From positions 1 to 37,494 of the forward strand of contig CAZEHO010000031.1 in assembly GCA_964511945.1 (NCBI GenBank): a stretch of 37,494 nucleotides of DNA, written 5' to 3'. Both the position numbers and the translations under genes were made by a program. This document shows, piece after piece, positions 14,833 to 23,127 of this stretch (position 1 is its first letter; each line of letters begins with the position of its first letter). The DNA comes from CAZEHO01 sp964511945 (lineage in GTDB: Bacteria; Actinomycetota; Acidimicrobiia; Spongiisociales; UBA11373). A model generated the notes under the pieces. It searched no databases, was not told where the DNA came from, and saw only the letters and a list, made by a program, of their open reading frames with translations.

Positions 14833-15690
14833 ATGATCGAGTATGCAATCAAGACTCCACTCCAGCATGGAACCTGGCAGGAGTATCTCGATATCTGGCG
14901 AGCCACCGACGAGTGCGAAGCCTTTGCGCAGGGTTGGGTGTTCGACCACTTCTACTCGCTCAACGGCGACATCTACCCGGGCTTCCCTCCGAACGGCCCG
15001 TGCCTGGAGAGCTGGACGGTGCTCGCTGCTCTCGCGCAGGCGACCTCCCGGATTCGCATCGGCAGCATGGTGAACGGCATGCACTACAGGCACCCTGCGG
15101 TGACCGCCAACATGGCCGCCTCCCTCGACATCATCTCCGGCGGCAGGCTTGACCTTGGGATGGGCGCGGGTTGGCATGTCGAGGAATCCGATGCCTACGG
15201 AATCCAGCTCGGCTCGCTGACCGAACGCTTCGATCGCTTCGAGGAAGGCATCGAGGTCATCATCCGCCTCCTGACCCAGGAAGTCACCACCTTCGAAGGT
15301 AAGTACTTCCAGCTCACCGATGCACGCTGCGACCCGAAGGGAGTCCAGCGGCCTCATCCCCCACTTCTCATCGGAGGCAAGGGCAAGAAGCGCACGCTGG
15401 CCATTGTCGCCCGGTGGGCTCAACTGTGGGATACCGGGTTCCCGTCGGTCGCCGAGTGGCGGGATGCCAACGATGCCCTCATCGGACACTGCGAAGCGAT
15501 CGGCCGCAACCATGAGGAGATCAAGCGGACCGTGCATATCGCTTGGAACCCACAGGCCGATCCGTCCGAACTTGCCGATCAGGCCGCAGAGTTCGCCCAA
15601 CTGGGCGCCGACCAGGTGATCTTCAACATGCAGGGCCCGTACTCGGCTGCCGAGGTCGAGCCCCTCGGTATCGAGCTCACCAGACGTTAG
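14833..15690 (+). CDS. LLM-class (F420-type) flavin-dependent oxidoreductase
   Basis: 285 residues from ATG 14833, where the TIM barrel begins (MIEYAIKTPLQHGTWQEYLD). Landmarks are 'GWVFDHFYSLNGD', 'ATSRIRIGSMVNGMHYRHPA', 'SLDIISGGRLDLGMGAGWHV', 'PPLLIGGKGKKRTLAIVARW'. The frame stays open upstream to GTG 14641, which would add 64 residues containing a C2H2-finger-like run; I favour the shorter start because the extension is not part of the family. The deaminase gene follows after 31 bases, so the two are probably one operon, i.e. an oxidoreductase and a cyclic-amidine hydrolase acting in series. Confidence 0.85.
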   Translation: MIEYAIKTPLQHGTWQEYLDIWRATDECEAFAQGWVFDHFYSLNGDIYPGFPPNGPCLESWTVLAALAQATSRIRIGSMVNGMHYRHPAVTANMAASLDIISGGRLDLGMGAGWHVEESDAYGIQLGSLTERFDRFEEGIEVIIRLLTQEVTTFEGKYFQLTDARCDPKGVQRPHPPLLIGGKGKKRTLAIVARWAQLWDTGFPSVAEWRDANDALIGHCEAIGRNHEEIKRTVHIAWNPQADPSELADQAAEFAQLGADQVIFNMQGPYSAAEVEPLGIELTRR

Positions 15691-15721
15691 ATAGCCACCG
15701 TCTTCGAAGGTAGAGGTTGAA

Positions 15722-16954
15722 ATGGATTGCCTGCTTCGCCACGGCCGGCTGCCGGACGGCCGCCGGGTCGACATCGAGATCACCGATGGGCTCATCAGCG
15801 CTGTGGCCGATGCCGACGCATCCCCACCCAACGCGACCGTCGTGCACGACTTGGAGAACCGCCTCGTGCTCCCGGCAATGGCCGAACCCCACGCTCACCT
15901 CGACACCGCGCTCACCGCGGAGATCGCGCCCAACCGGAGCGGAGACCTCGAGGGCGCCATCGCTGCGCAGATCGCGGCCGGCGAAGCCGGGCTCTACACC
16001 TACGAGGAGACTGTGGCGCGAGCCGGCCGGGCGATCGAGTTGCTATTGATCCACGGGGTCACTGCTGTGCGAAGCCATGTAGGAATCGGCAGCGAGGTCG
16101 GGCTGCGGGGCATGCGGGCGATGCAGGAGGTCAAGTCGCAGTTCAGGGACCTCATCGACATCCAACTCGCCGCATTTGCTTTCGCTCCAATGACCGGGGC
16201 CGAGGGTGCCGCCAACCGGGCCACGTTCGAGAGTGCCATCGAGATCGGTGTCGACCTGGTGAGCGGCGCGCCTCATCTCGACGCCGACGGCCCCAGCTTC
16301 ATCAGATACGCCATCGAAGTAGCCACCGACGCCGGTGTCGGGATCGATTTCCACACGGACGAGGAGCTCGACCCATCCGTTCTCACCTTGCGCGATCTGG
16401 CCCGGCAGGTGCAGGAAAGCGGATTCGAGCACCAGGTGGCTGCCAGCCACTGCGTCTCCCTCGGCATGCAGACCCCACGGGTCCAAGCCGAAGTTGCGCG
16501 GGAGGTCGCCGCCGCCGGTATCAGTGTCATCATGTGTCCCCAGACCAATCTGTTCCTGCAGGGGCGGGACCATCCGACGGCCACGCCCCGAGGGCTGACC
16601 GCCATCCGAGCCCTGCAGGACGCCGGTGTGCTGGTCGCCGCCGGCGCCGACAACGTGCAGGATCCGTTCTTCTCCGTCGGTCGTAGCGATCCGCTCGAAA
16701 CCGCGGCCCTTCTCGTGGTGGCCGCCCACCAGTACCCCGACACCGCATATCAGATGGTCAGTAACGATGCGCGAGAGGCGATCGGAATGCCGCGGCTGAG
16801 CGTCCAGACCGGATCACCCGCTGATCTCGTGGCCATCAACGCCGCGTCGCCACGAGAAGCGATCGCCGATGCGCCGATGTCGCGCCGGGTCTTCCACAGA
16901 GGCGTGCTTGTAGCCTCGGCCGATCAGCAAACGGCCATCCATCGAACACCGTAA
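15722..16954 (+). CDS. CodA-type amidohydrolase/deaminase, paralogue 2 (substrate unlikely to be cytosine)
   Basis: 410 residues, the same length as paralogue 1 at 7157. It opens MDCLLRHGRLPDGRRVDIEI and carries the same set of residues: 'EPHAHLD', 'HTDE', 'ASHCVS', 'GADNVQD'. It also lacks the CodA 'FPQ' segment, reading 'AFAFAPMTGAEG'. ATG 15722 has AGAGG upstream. The two paralogues are clearly related along the whole length, with most change in the 80-100 and 315-330 regions, which could tune substrate choice. The gene ends close to the convergent XRE-cupin gene. Confidence 0.85.
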   Translation: MDCLLRHGRLPDGRRVDIEITDGLISAVADADASPPNATVVHDLENRLVLPAMAEPHAHLDTALTAEIAPNRSGDLEGAIAAQIAAGEAGLYTYEETVARAGRAIELLLIHGVTAVRSHVGIGSEVGLRGMRAMQEVKSQFRDLIDIQLAAFAFAPMTGAEGAANRATFESAIEIGVDLVSGAPHLDADGPSFIRYAIEVATDAGVGIDFHTDEELDPSVLTLRDLARQVQESGFEHQVAASHCVSLGMQTPRVQAEVAREVAAAGISVIMCPQTNLFLQGRDHPTATPRGLTAIRALQDAGVLVAAGADNVQDPFFSVGRSDPLETAALLVVAAHQYPDTAYQMVSNDAREAIGMPRLSVQTGSPADLVAINAASPREAIADAPMSRRVFHRGVLVASADQQTAIHRTP

Positions 16955-17006
16955 AGGATCTGCGTATCGCCGATCCGTTGCTGGATTCGCCGCGTCAGTT
17001 GCCGAC

Positions 17007-17555
17007 CTATGACATCGGTGGTGGTGTCATCATGCCGATGTAGGCGGCCTTCTTCTTGCCCCGGTTCGAGATCGCGACAAGCCGGCTGCTCTCGAAGTGG
17101 ATAGCGTCGCCTTCGTGGAGCTCGTGACATTGGTCGTCGACCAGCTCCACCTCGACGGTGCCCGTCAGGATGTAGAGCCACTCCTCGCGAGCGCTGTCCT
17201 GGCGGGTTGCCTTCCGTGTCTCACCGGCACTCATCGTCGAATGGAACGGCATCATCTGCCAATCGCGATACGGGGTCAACAAGACCAGTTCGTCGCCTGT
17301 GTCAAACCAATTGAGCACGGTTCGTTCGTTGGCACGCACAACAGGGTTGCCGGGGGGAGGACTCACGAGTTGGAAGAGCGGAATCCGCAAGACATCTGCC
17401 ATGCGGCGAAGGGACTTCAGCGAGGGTGACACATGATCGTTCTCGACCTGCGAGAGGTAACCACTCGTGAGCCCGGTCTGTTCTGCGACCTGCCGCAGCG
17501 TCATCCCAAGCTCGTTGCGCCGTCTTCGCAGTGCAGCTCCAACACCAATGTCCAT
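17007..17555 (-). CDS. XRE-family transcriptional regulator with C-terminal cupin domain
   Basis: 182 residues. Residues 8-62 form an XRE helix-turn-helix ('LRQVAEQTGLTSGYLSQVEN' is the recognition region, followed by 'PSLKSLRRMADVLRIPLFQL'). Residues 100-178 form a double-stranded beta-helix cupin ('EEWLYILTGTVEVELVDDQC', 'GDAIHFES'), the ligand-sensing part. Such regulators of amino-acid, polyamine or xenobiotic genes respond to a small metabolite. It is convergent with deaminase 2 and upstream of nothing on its strand, so it is a local regulator candidate. Its own upstream region contains GGTGCAACA, also found before the LLM gene at 12071. Confidence 0.9.
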   Translation of the reverse strand: MDIGVGAALRRRRNELGMTLRQVAEQTGLTSGYLSQVENDHVSPSLKSLRRMADVLRIPLFQLVSPPPGNPVVRANERTVLNWFDTGDELVLLTPYRDWQMMPFHSTMSAGETRKATRQDSAREEWLYILTGTVEVELVDDQCHELHEGDAIHFESSRLVAISNRGKKKAAYIGMMTPPPMS

Positions 17556-17755
17556 CGGCTCCTCACCCGTTTCTTAGGTGCAACAACTATTCATCCATCC
17601 TAACCTCGACGTACCCCAAACCGGCGAATTGCCTCCGGCGGCGAGACGAGGCCGATGATCCCGGCACGATGGCCAGAACCGGTTTGAGGTAACGGCGCCG
17701 ATCATGACGGGTCGTTCGCCTCCCGGTCACACCATAGAACTCGACCGGGGAAGTC

Positions 17756-18556
17756 TCACGGCCTCCCGGCTGGCGGCGACCACACGAACGGCCCCGCCTC
17801 TCGGCCTCGCAAGCCGGCGTCGACGGGAACGATCGAGCCATTCACATAGCTCGCTTCGTCTGAAGCAAGGAACATGATGACGTTCGCGACCTCCTCGGGC
17901 CGGCCGAACTGACCGCCGGGTATGTGGCTCTCGAGTGATGCCTGCAGTTCGGGATCCGGCAACCCTCCCAGGAGTCCCTCGGTGGCGACCATGCCGGGCG
18001 CGATTGCGTTCACCCGGACCCCGTGGGCGGCCAGATCGAGGGCCATCGCCCGGGTCAGGCTCTCGACGGCGCCTTTCGTGAGGCAGTAGGCGGTGCGACC
18101 CGGGATCGCGCGACCGCCAAAGATCGAACCAACGTGAACGATGGCCCCCCTGCCCCGCTCAACCATCGACGCGGCAACCAATTGCGACAGGTAGTAGAGG
18201 CCTCGCACATTCGTGTTCCATAGGGCATCGACTACGTCCATATCCTCGTCGAGAAAGGAGGTGCGGCTGAATGCGGCCGCGTTGTTGACCAGGACATCGA
18301 TGGGCCCGAACTCACCAGTCACCGTCGAAACCAGTCGCTCGATGTCGCCCGGGACTCCCACATCGGCCTGAATCGAGATTGCCGTTCCGCCGGAGGCCCT
18401 GATGGTTTCTACGGTCGCCGCCGCACCCTCCTCATCGGCGCGGTAGTTGACGCCGACGCTGGCCCCGGCGCCAGCGAAGACGGCAGCGGTCGCGGCTCCA
18501 ATACCGCGTGAGGCCCCGGTCACGACGACCACACGATCGGAAGAACCCCGTGTCAT
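17756..18556 (-). CDS. Short-chain dehydrogenase/reductase (SDR)
   Basis: 266 residues of classical SDR: TGASRGIG (13-20), NNAA (91-94), Asn116, Ser144, Tyr157 and Lys161 (YCLTK). The C-terminus reads 'NVIMFLASDEASYVNGSIVP', the usual end of FabG-like enzymes, with a 20-residue extension. NAD(P)-linked alcohol or oxo-acid reduction is expected. It is the last gene of the Mch-E1-E2 operon, 52 bases after the E2 gene, which suggests it acts on a product or substrate of the dehydrogenase complex. Confidence 0.9.
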   Translation of the reverse strand: MTRGSSDRVVVVTGASRGIGAATAAVFAGAGASVGVNYRADEEGAAATVETIRASGGTAISIQADVGVPGDIERLVSTVTGEFGPIDVLVNNAAAFSRTSFLDEDMDVVDALWNTNVRGLYYLSQLVAASMVERGRGAIVHVGSIFGGRAIPGRTAYCLTKGAVESLTRAMALDLAAHGVRVNAIAPGMVATEGLLGGLPDPELQASLESHIPGGQFGRPEEVANVIMFLASDEASYVNGSIVPVDAGLRGREAGPFVWSPPAGRP

Positions 18557-18608
18557 GTCACTCGTCCTCCTTCATGAGGCCGGCGGTGCGGAGCCGACGG
18601 CGCCACGG

Positions 18609-19829
18609 TCAAGGCTTCGACTCGATTCCGGTCGACAGCTCGTAGGGGTACTCGAGGATCTCGACGACTCTCTTCAGGAAACGGGCCGCCGGCTGTCCGT
18701 CGATCGTTCGGTGGTCGAATGTCAGGCTGAGCGTGATCATCGAGACCACGGCCGGGACACCATCGACTGCTTCAACTGAAGGTCGGATCGCGCCGACACC
18801 CAATATCGCGCTTTCCGGAAGGTTGATGATGGGAGTGAACGCGTCGATCCCTTCGCTTCCGAGGGTTGAAACGGTGAACGTCCCCTGCTCCAGGTCGGCA
18901 GGGTTGAGGCGGTTTCGACGCACGCCGTCAACCAGGCGCTTCGATTCCCTGGCGAGGTCGACAATGGTCCGCCTGTCCGCGTCCTTGATGACGGGAACGA
19001 TGAGGCCTTCGAGCGCTTGGACGGCGAGGCCGATGTTGATGCGCTCCGGGCGGAAGAGCCCGTCTTCGTGCAGCTGAAGGATGATGTCGGGATACTCTCC
19101 GATGGCTGCGGCGCAGGCGGCAACGATGATGTCGTTGTACGAGGGCCGCACCTCGTCCGTTCGTTCGATCAGCTGCGAACGCAATCGCACGAGATCGGTC
19201 GCATTCGCCCGAGTAGTGAGGGTGACCGGGGCCGTGGCCATCGAACTGGAGTGCATTCGGTCGGCAATGATCGCACGCCGGCCGTCCAGCGCCATCACCG
19301 TCGATACCCCGGCGACCTCAGCACGGGTCGCGGCACTCTCGATGTCGGCGCGTTTGATCCTGCCCGCCGGACCACTGCCCGACACAGTCGCGAGATCGAC
19401 GCCGAGCTCAGCGGCAAGACGGCGGGCCAACGGGGTGGCACGAGCCCGGGCGCTTCCGCCGGGCTGCTGCCCAACACTACGGGTGGGGGGCACCGCACCG
19501 GCCACCTGCTGTGATGCCGGGGCATCCCGGGATGGAGCGGCTGCCGGATCTGCGTCTGGTGTGCCGGGCACCGCCCCGTTCACCTCGATCTCCATCCGTG
19601 CGATCGGCACGCCGACGGCGACGGTCTCCCCTGCCTCCACGAGGATCTCGGTGAGGACACCCTCGTAGGGAGATTCGATCTCGATTTGTGACTTCTCGGT
19701 TTCCAATAGAAAGAGGTCGCTGCCGAGTTCGATCGTGTCTCCAACCGCGGCGAACCACTCCAGGATGGTGCCTTCCTCCATCGTGAGGCCCAGCGAGGGC
19801 ATCAAGACGTCTTGATTCTTGACTGCCAT
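18609..19829 (-). CDS. Dihydrolipoyl acyltransferase E2 of a 2-oxoacid/acetoin dehydrogenase complex
   Basis: 406 residues from ATG 19829 (GTG 19838 is also in frame). An N-terminal lipoyl domain carries the lipoylation lysine Lys46 in 'ETEKSQIEIE'. A Pro/Ala linker leads to a peripheral-subunit domain ('ATPLARRLAAELGVDLATVS', 'GRIKRADIE'), and the C-terminal catalytic domain ends with 'LTFDHRTIDGQPAARFLK', containing the HxxxDG active site. It transfers the acyl group from E1 to CoA. No dihydrolipoamide dehydrogenase (E3) gene is present here, so E3 must be supplied from elsewhere. Confidence 0.92.
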   Translation of the reverse strand: MAVKNQDVLMPSLGLTMEEGTILEWFAAVGDTIELGSDLFLLETEKSQIEIESPYEGVLTEILVEAGETVAVGVPIARMEIEVNGAVPGTPDADPAAAPSRDAPASQQVAGAVPPTRSVGQQPGGSARARATPLARRLAAELGVDLATVSGSGPAGRIKRADIESAATRAEVAGVSTVMALDGRRAIIADRMHSSSMATAPVTLTTRANATDLVRLRSQLIERTDEVRPSYNDIIVAACAAAIGEYPDIILQLHEDGLFRPERINIGLAVQALEGLIVPVIKDADRRTIVDLARESKRLVDGVRRNRLNPADLEQGTFTVSTLGSEGIDAFTPIINLPESAILGVGAIRPSVEAVDGVPAVVSMITLSLTFDHRTIDGQPAARFLKRVVEILEYPYELSTGIESKP

Positions 19830-19834
19830 GGCCC

Positions 19835-20857
19835 TCACTCCATTGCCGCGACAAGGGCCGCGGCGATGTCATCGCTAGTGGGGAGAACGTGCTGCTCCAT
19901 CGCCGGGCTGTAGGGGATGGGAATCGGTTTTGCCCCGACCCGGCCGATTGGAGCATCGAGTACGTCGATACGGTGCTCGGCAACCAGTGCCGAGATCTCC
20001 GCGGCGACACCTCCACGATCGGGTGCCTCCTGGGCGATGACGGCTCTACTGGTCTTCTCCACCGACCCGAAGATCAACGAGGTGTCGAGCGGTACGATCG
20101 ACCTCAAGTCGATGACCTCGACGCTGATCCCGGCCTTATCGACCTGCTCGGCGGCCTCGAGACATTCAGCCACGAGACCCCCGACGCCGATCAGTGTGAT
20201 GTCGTGGCCCGCTCGCCGGATCGCCGCAGATCCCAGGGGAACGAGATGCTCCCCCTCGGGGACGGCGCCTTTTGCGCCGTAGAGCCTCTTGTGTTCGAGG
20301 AACACAACAGGATCGGGATCGCGTATCGCGGCCGCCATGAGACCTTTGGCGTCGGCCGGGGTCGTCGGAGCGACGACTTTCAGACCCGGCATGCCTAGCA
20401 ACCACCCCTCGATGCTCTGGGAGTGGTGCGCTCCGGCAGCGCCCGTAGCGCCGGTGGTCGTCCGGACGGTAAGGGGCACGGAAACCCTGCCTCCCGACAT
20501 AAGGCGAGCCTTGGCGGCCTGGTTGACGATCTGATCCATCGCCAGCAGCAGGAAGTCTCCAAACATCAACTCCACAACCGGGCGCATCCCCATGAGCGCC
20601 GCTCCCACACCGACCCCGACCAACGAGTTCTCCGATATCGGCGAATCGAGAACCCGCTCTTCACCGAACTCCTTCCACAACTCGCCGGTCACGCCGAATG
20701 CCCCCTGGAAGATGGCGATGTCCTCCCCCATGAGGAAGACCCCATCATCGCGACGCATCTCCTCGCGGAGAGCATCGCGGATCGCTTCGGCGTAGGTCAT
20801 TTCGCGCCCAGACGCAGGCGCAGGAATGCCCTCGGTACTGCCGTTCACGCTCGTCAT
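19835..20857 (-). CDS. TPP-dependent 2-oxoacid/acetoin dehydrogenase E1, beta subunit
   Basis: 340 residues. Typical E1-beta landmarks are 'REMTYAEAIRDALREEMRRD', 'VFLMGEDIAIFQGAFGVTG', 'VLDSPISENSLVGVGVGAAL', 'GMRPVVELMFGDFLLLAMDQ' and the late segment 'RAVIAQEAPDRGGVAAEISA'. Its start overlaps the stop of E1-alpha (ATGA), so the two are translationally coupled. The branch between pyruvate, acetoin and branched-chain substrates cannot be settled by eye. Confidence 0.93.
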   Translation of the reverse strand: MTSVNGSTEGIPAPASGREMTYAEAIRDALREEMRRDDGVFLMGEDIAIFQGAFGVTGELWKEFGEERVLDSPISENSLVGVGVGAALMGMRPVVELMFGDFLLLAMDQIVNQAAKARLMSGGRVSVPLTVRTTTGATGAAGAHHSQSIEGWLLGMPGLKVVAPTTPADAKGLMAAAIRDPDPVVFLEHKRLYGAKGAVPEGEHLVPLGSAAIRRAGHDITLIGVGGLVAECLEAAEQVDKAGISVEVIDLRSIVPLDTSLIFGSVEKTSRAVIAQEAPDRGGVAAEISALVAEHRIDVLDAPIGRVGAKPIPIPYSPAMEQHVLPTSDDIAAALVAAME

Positions 20858-21876
20858 GGTTGCACCTCCGCCAGTGCGCCCTGGAGATCATCGACATACG
20901 CGAACTGCAGCGCGGCGTCGGGAGCGGGGTGGTCGCTCTGCTGAGCAAACTCAACCGCCTCCTTGATCTCCGCCCTTGCCGCCTCGATCCTGCGGTCGAG
21001 TTCCGAGTCATCGGCGACTCCGCGGGAGACGAGGACGGCGCGCAACCGGATGATGGGCTCGTTGGGTTCGAGCGCAGCAACGTCGTCGTTCGTTCGGTAG
21101 AACTGCGGATCGCCCTCGTAGGCGCCGCAGAGGCGATCCGTGTTGGCAACGATGAGCGTCGGGCCCTGTCGATCACGAGCCCGCGCAACAGCCGTGCTCG
21201 CTGCCTCGTAGACGACTTCAACATCGTTGCCGTCGATGGATCGGCCCTCAATCCCAAAGGGAGCAGCCCGCGACGCGATGTCGGTATCGGGCATATGGCG
21301 ATGTTGTGCGGTGCCTTCGGCGTAGTGGTTGTTCTCGCAGACGAAGACCACCGGGAGGTTCCACAGCGCTGCCATATTGAGGCTCTCGTGGAAAGTCCCT
21401 TGGTTCGATGCCCCATCGCCAAAGAAACTGATGGCGACACGCCGCTGGTCACGCATCGCGAATGAGAGGGCGGCGCCAACAGCTATGGGGATGCCCGCGC
21501 CGACGATCCCGTTCGCACCAATGTTGCCCAGATCCTTGTCGGCGACGTGCAGACTCCCGCCGCAGCCCCGGCAGGTGCCGGTAGCTCGGCCGGCAAGTTC
21601 CGCCATCGTCGTGTCGGGCCGGCCGCCGGAAGCGAGATGATGAGCGTGACCGCGGTGGTTGCTGGTGATGACATCGCCGTCCGTCATCGCCGCACAAACA
21701 CCCACTGCAATCGCCTCCTGTCCCTGGCTGGCATGAATGAACCCGGGAATGAGGCCTTGGCGTCGACTACGTACCGCCTGCAGATCGAACTCGCGGATCA
21801 GCACCATCTGGTCGAAGAACTCGAGAAGTTGCTCGTCCGTGGGTGCCGCAGCGGATTTGGACGCTCGCTTAGGCAT
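20854..21876 (-). CDS. TPP-dependent 2-oxoacid/acetoin dehydrogenase E1, alpha subunit
   Basis: 340 residues from ATG 21876 (an in-frame GTG at 21900 would add eight). The TPP/Mg motif is 'FFGDGASNQGTFHESLNMAA' through 'CENNHYAEGT', preceded by 'GANGIVGAGIPIAVGAALSF'. The short 'YRTNDDV' ending of the phosphorylation-loop region and the absence of an N-terminal extension are those of bacterial AcoA/PdhA. E1 decarboxylates a 2-oxoacid (or cleaves acetoin) and loads the acyl unit on E2. The Mch homologue precedes it on the same strand, 60 bases upstream. Confidence 0.93.
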   Translation of the reverse strand: MPKRASKSAAAPTDEQLLEFFDQMVLIREFDLQAVRSRRQGLIPGFIHASQGQEAIAVGVCAAMTDGDVITSNHRGHAHHLASGGRPDTTMAELAGRATGTCRGCGGSLHVADKDLGNIGANGIVGAGIPIAVGAALSFAMRDQRRVAISFFGDGASNQGTFHESLNMAALWNLPVVFVCENNHYAEGTAQHRHMPDTDIASRAAPFGIEGRSIDGNDVEVVYEAASTAVARARDRQGPTLIVANTDRLCGAYEGDPQFYRTNDDVAALEPNEPIIRLRAVLVSRGVADDSELDRRIEAARAEIKEAVEFAQQSDHPAPDAALQFAYVDDLQGALAEVQP

Positions 21877-21936
21877 TGCGGAGGTCCTCAGGGGACTCAC
21901 CGGTGCCGGCGTCGACTTGTCCGATACTGAGGAACA

Positions 21937-22908
21937 TCAGTTCTCCTCCCCATAAAACGACTTCACCAAGAGGTCGCGATTCAGCGTGCCGGCGGTGACG
22001 GCCCTACCCGAAGCAACATCGGTGATTGAGATCTCCGCAATGCAGAACACATCAAGCGAGACATTGTGGAAGGCATTGCCGGCGGCTGCATAGATGTCCA
22101 GGAACGGCCGGCCGCGGCTCGCCGGCGGCTGACTGGAAACCCGGCTCGCGACCGCCGCCAGATCACCACCGTACTTCACCTGGGCATGCACCTGAGAGCC
22201 ATACATCAGCGAATCATTGATCCGGCCGAGCGCAACGGTTTCATCGTCCGCCCGGGGTGGGAGTGGGGCGCTCCCCCGGAGTGACACGACCTCATCCAGG
22301 TCGATTCCTGCCGAGTGCATCCGGTGCATGGCGTTGTCCGCGGTTCGCGCTGCTACCTGCACCGCACACACCACGCTCGGCGTCGGCGCGACAAGAACGA
22401 AGATGTCCCGAGCCGGGATCCGGCATGCCCCGGCGAGCCAGGCAATGTCATCGTCGGTCACGCTGCGCTCGAGTTGGAGCGGCGCGACCGCCTGGCGGTG
22501 CGTCTCGTGATAACCGGCTCGGGCGACCGAGTCATCGGTGGGAACGAGCAGGGCCTTGGCGGGCCCGGCCAGAATCATGTCATGGGGGTCATCAGGCCGG
22601 CGGTCGGCGTGCTTCTGGGCAACCCAGCAGGCCTCGACCGGGTGGTCGGTGGAAACGAGGACTGAACGGAGACGCCGGTCCCCGAGATCGAAATCGCCAA
22701 AGGAAACCGAACCGAGTCCACCCATGGTGACCTCGGCGTAGAGCCGGCCGGCTTCCAGGCTTCCGGGCACACGCAGACCCATGTCGATGACCGTGGCGCC
22801 GGCGGTGGTGGTTTCGACCTCGATTTGCAGCTCATCGGCCCGCTCGATCAGCTCCGCCACCAACATCATGGCCCCGCGATTTACGCTCGGAGAAGTCGCA
22901 GTGTCCAT
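21937..22908 (-). CDS. Methenyl-tetrahydromethanopterin cyclohydrolase (Mch) homologue, diverged
   Basis: 323 residues, the normal Mch length, and recognisable from end to end: 'GATVIDMGLRVPGSLEAGRL', 'AEVTMGGLG', 'IFVLVAPTPSVVCAVQVAAR', 'RINDSLMYGSQVH', 'RPFLDIYAAAGNAFHNVSLD', 'AGTLNRDLLVKSF'. Mch opens the imidazolinium ring of methenyl-H4MPT to formyl-H4MPT. Two things differ: the conserved 'SQYAGW' segment near residue 97 is replaced by 'AQKHADR', and the position recalled as catalytic Glu (R..E in archaeal Mch) is Arg188...Asp191 here. No other H4MPT gene is present in the window. It may still be Mch, or a ring-opening hydrolase recruited for another heterocycle. It leads the E1-E2-SDR operon and is divergent from the Mer-like gene. 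Confidence 0.85.
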   Translation of the reverse strand: MDTATSPSVNRGAMMLVAELIERADELQIEVETTTAGATVIDMGLRVPGSLEAGRLYAEVTMGGLGSVSFGDFDLGDRRLRSVLVSTDHPVEACWVAQKHADRRPDDPHDMILAGPAKALLVPTDDSVARAGYHETHRQAVAPLQLERSVTDDDIAWLAGACRIPARDIFVLVAPTPSVVCAVQVAARTADNAMHRMHSAGIDLDEVVSLRGSAPLPPRADDETVALGRINDSLMYGSQVHAQVKYGGDLAAVASRVSSQPPASRGRPFLDIYAAAGNAFHNVSLDVFCIAEISITDVASGRAVTAGTLNRDLLVKSFYGEEN

Positions 22909-23084
22909 CGTTTCGTATTCTCCAACGTCGGCGGCGGCTCGCCATCTCCCCTACCGGCGTTCCGGGCAGAGCCTTCGCCGCTCGTTCGGTCCCTGTCAAC
23001 TACAAGCAACCGGTCGGCCGGGCGCGCCTCGGCCGGTCTTGAACCGCACACAAAACGCTAGGCCCCCGATCCATCTGTTGTCAA

Positions 23085-23120
23085 GTACAACTGTACAACC
23101 CGGTCGGGGCGGGTTAGAGT
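23085..23120 (+). promoter_or_regulatory. Direct-repeat operator and leaderless-type promoter of the Mer-like gene
   Basis: GTACAAC at 23085-23091 and 23093-23099 form an adjacent direct repeat. TAGAGT (23115-23120) is a -10 candidate eight bases before ATG 23128, with a TGTACA 17 bases upstream in the -35 position, so the mRNA would be nearly leaderless. TGTACAA also lies in the 7042-7076 repeats. Confidence 0.5.
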
Positions 23121-23127
23121 AGGCGCC

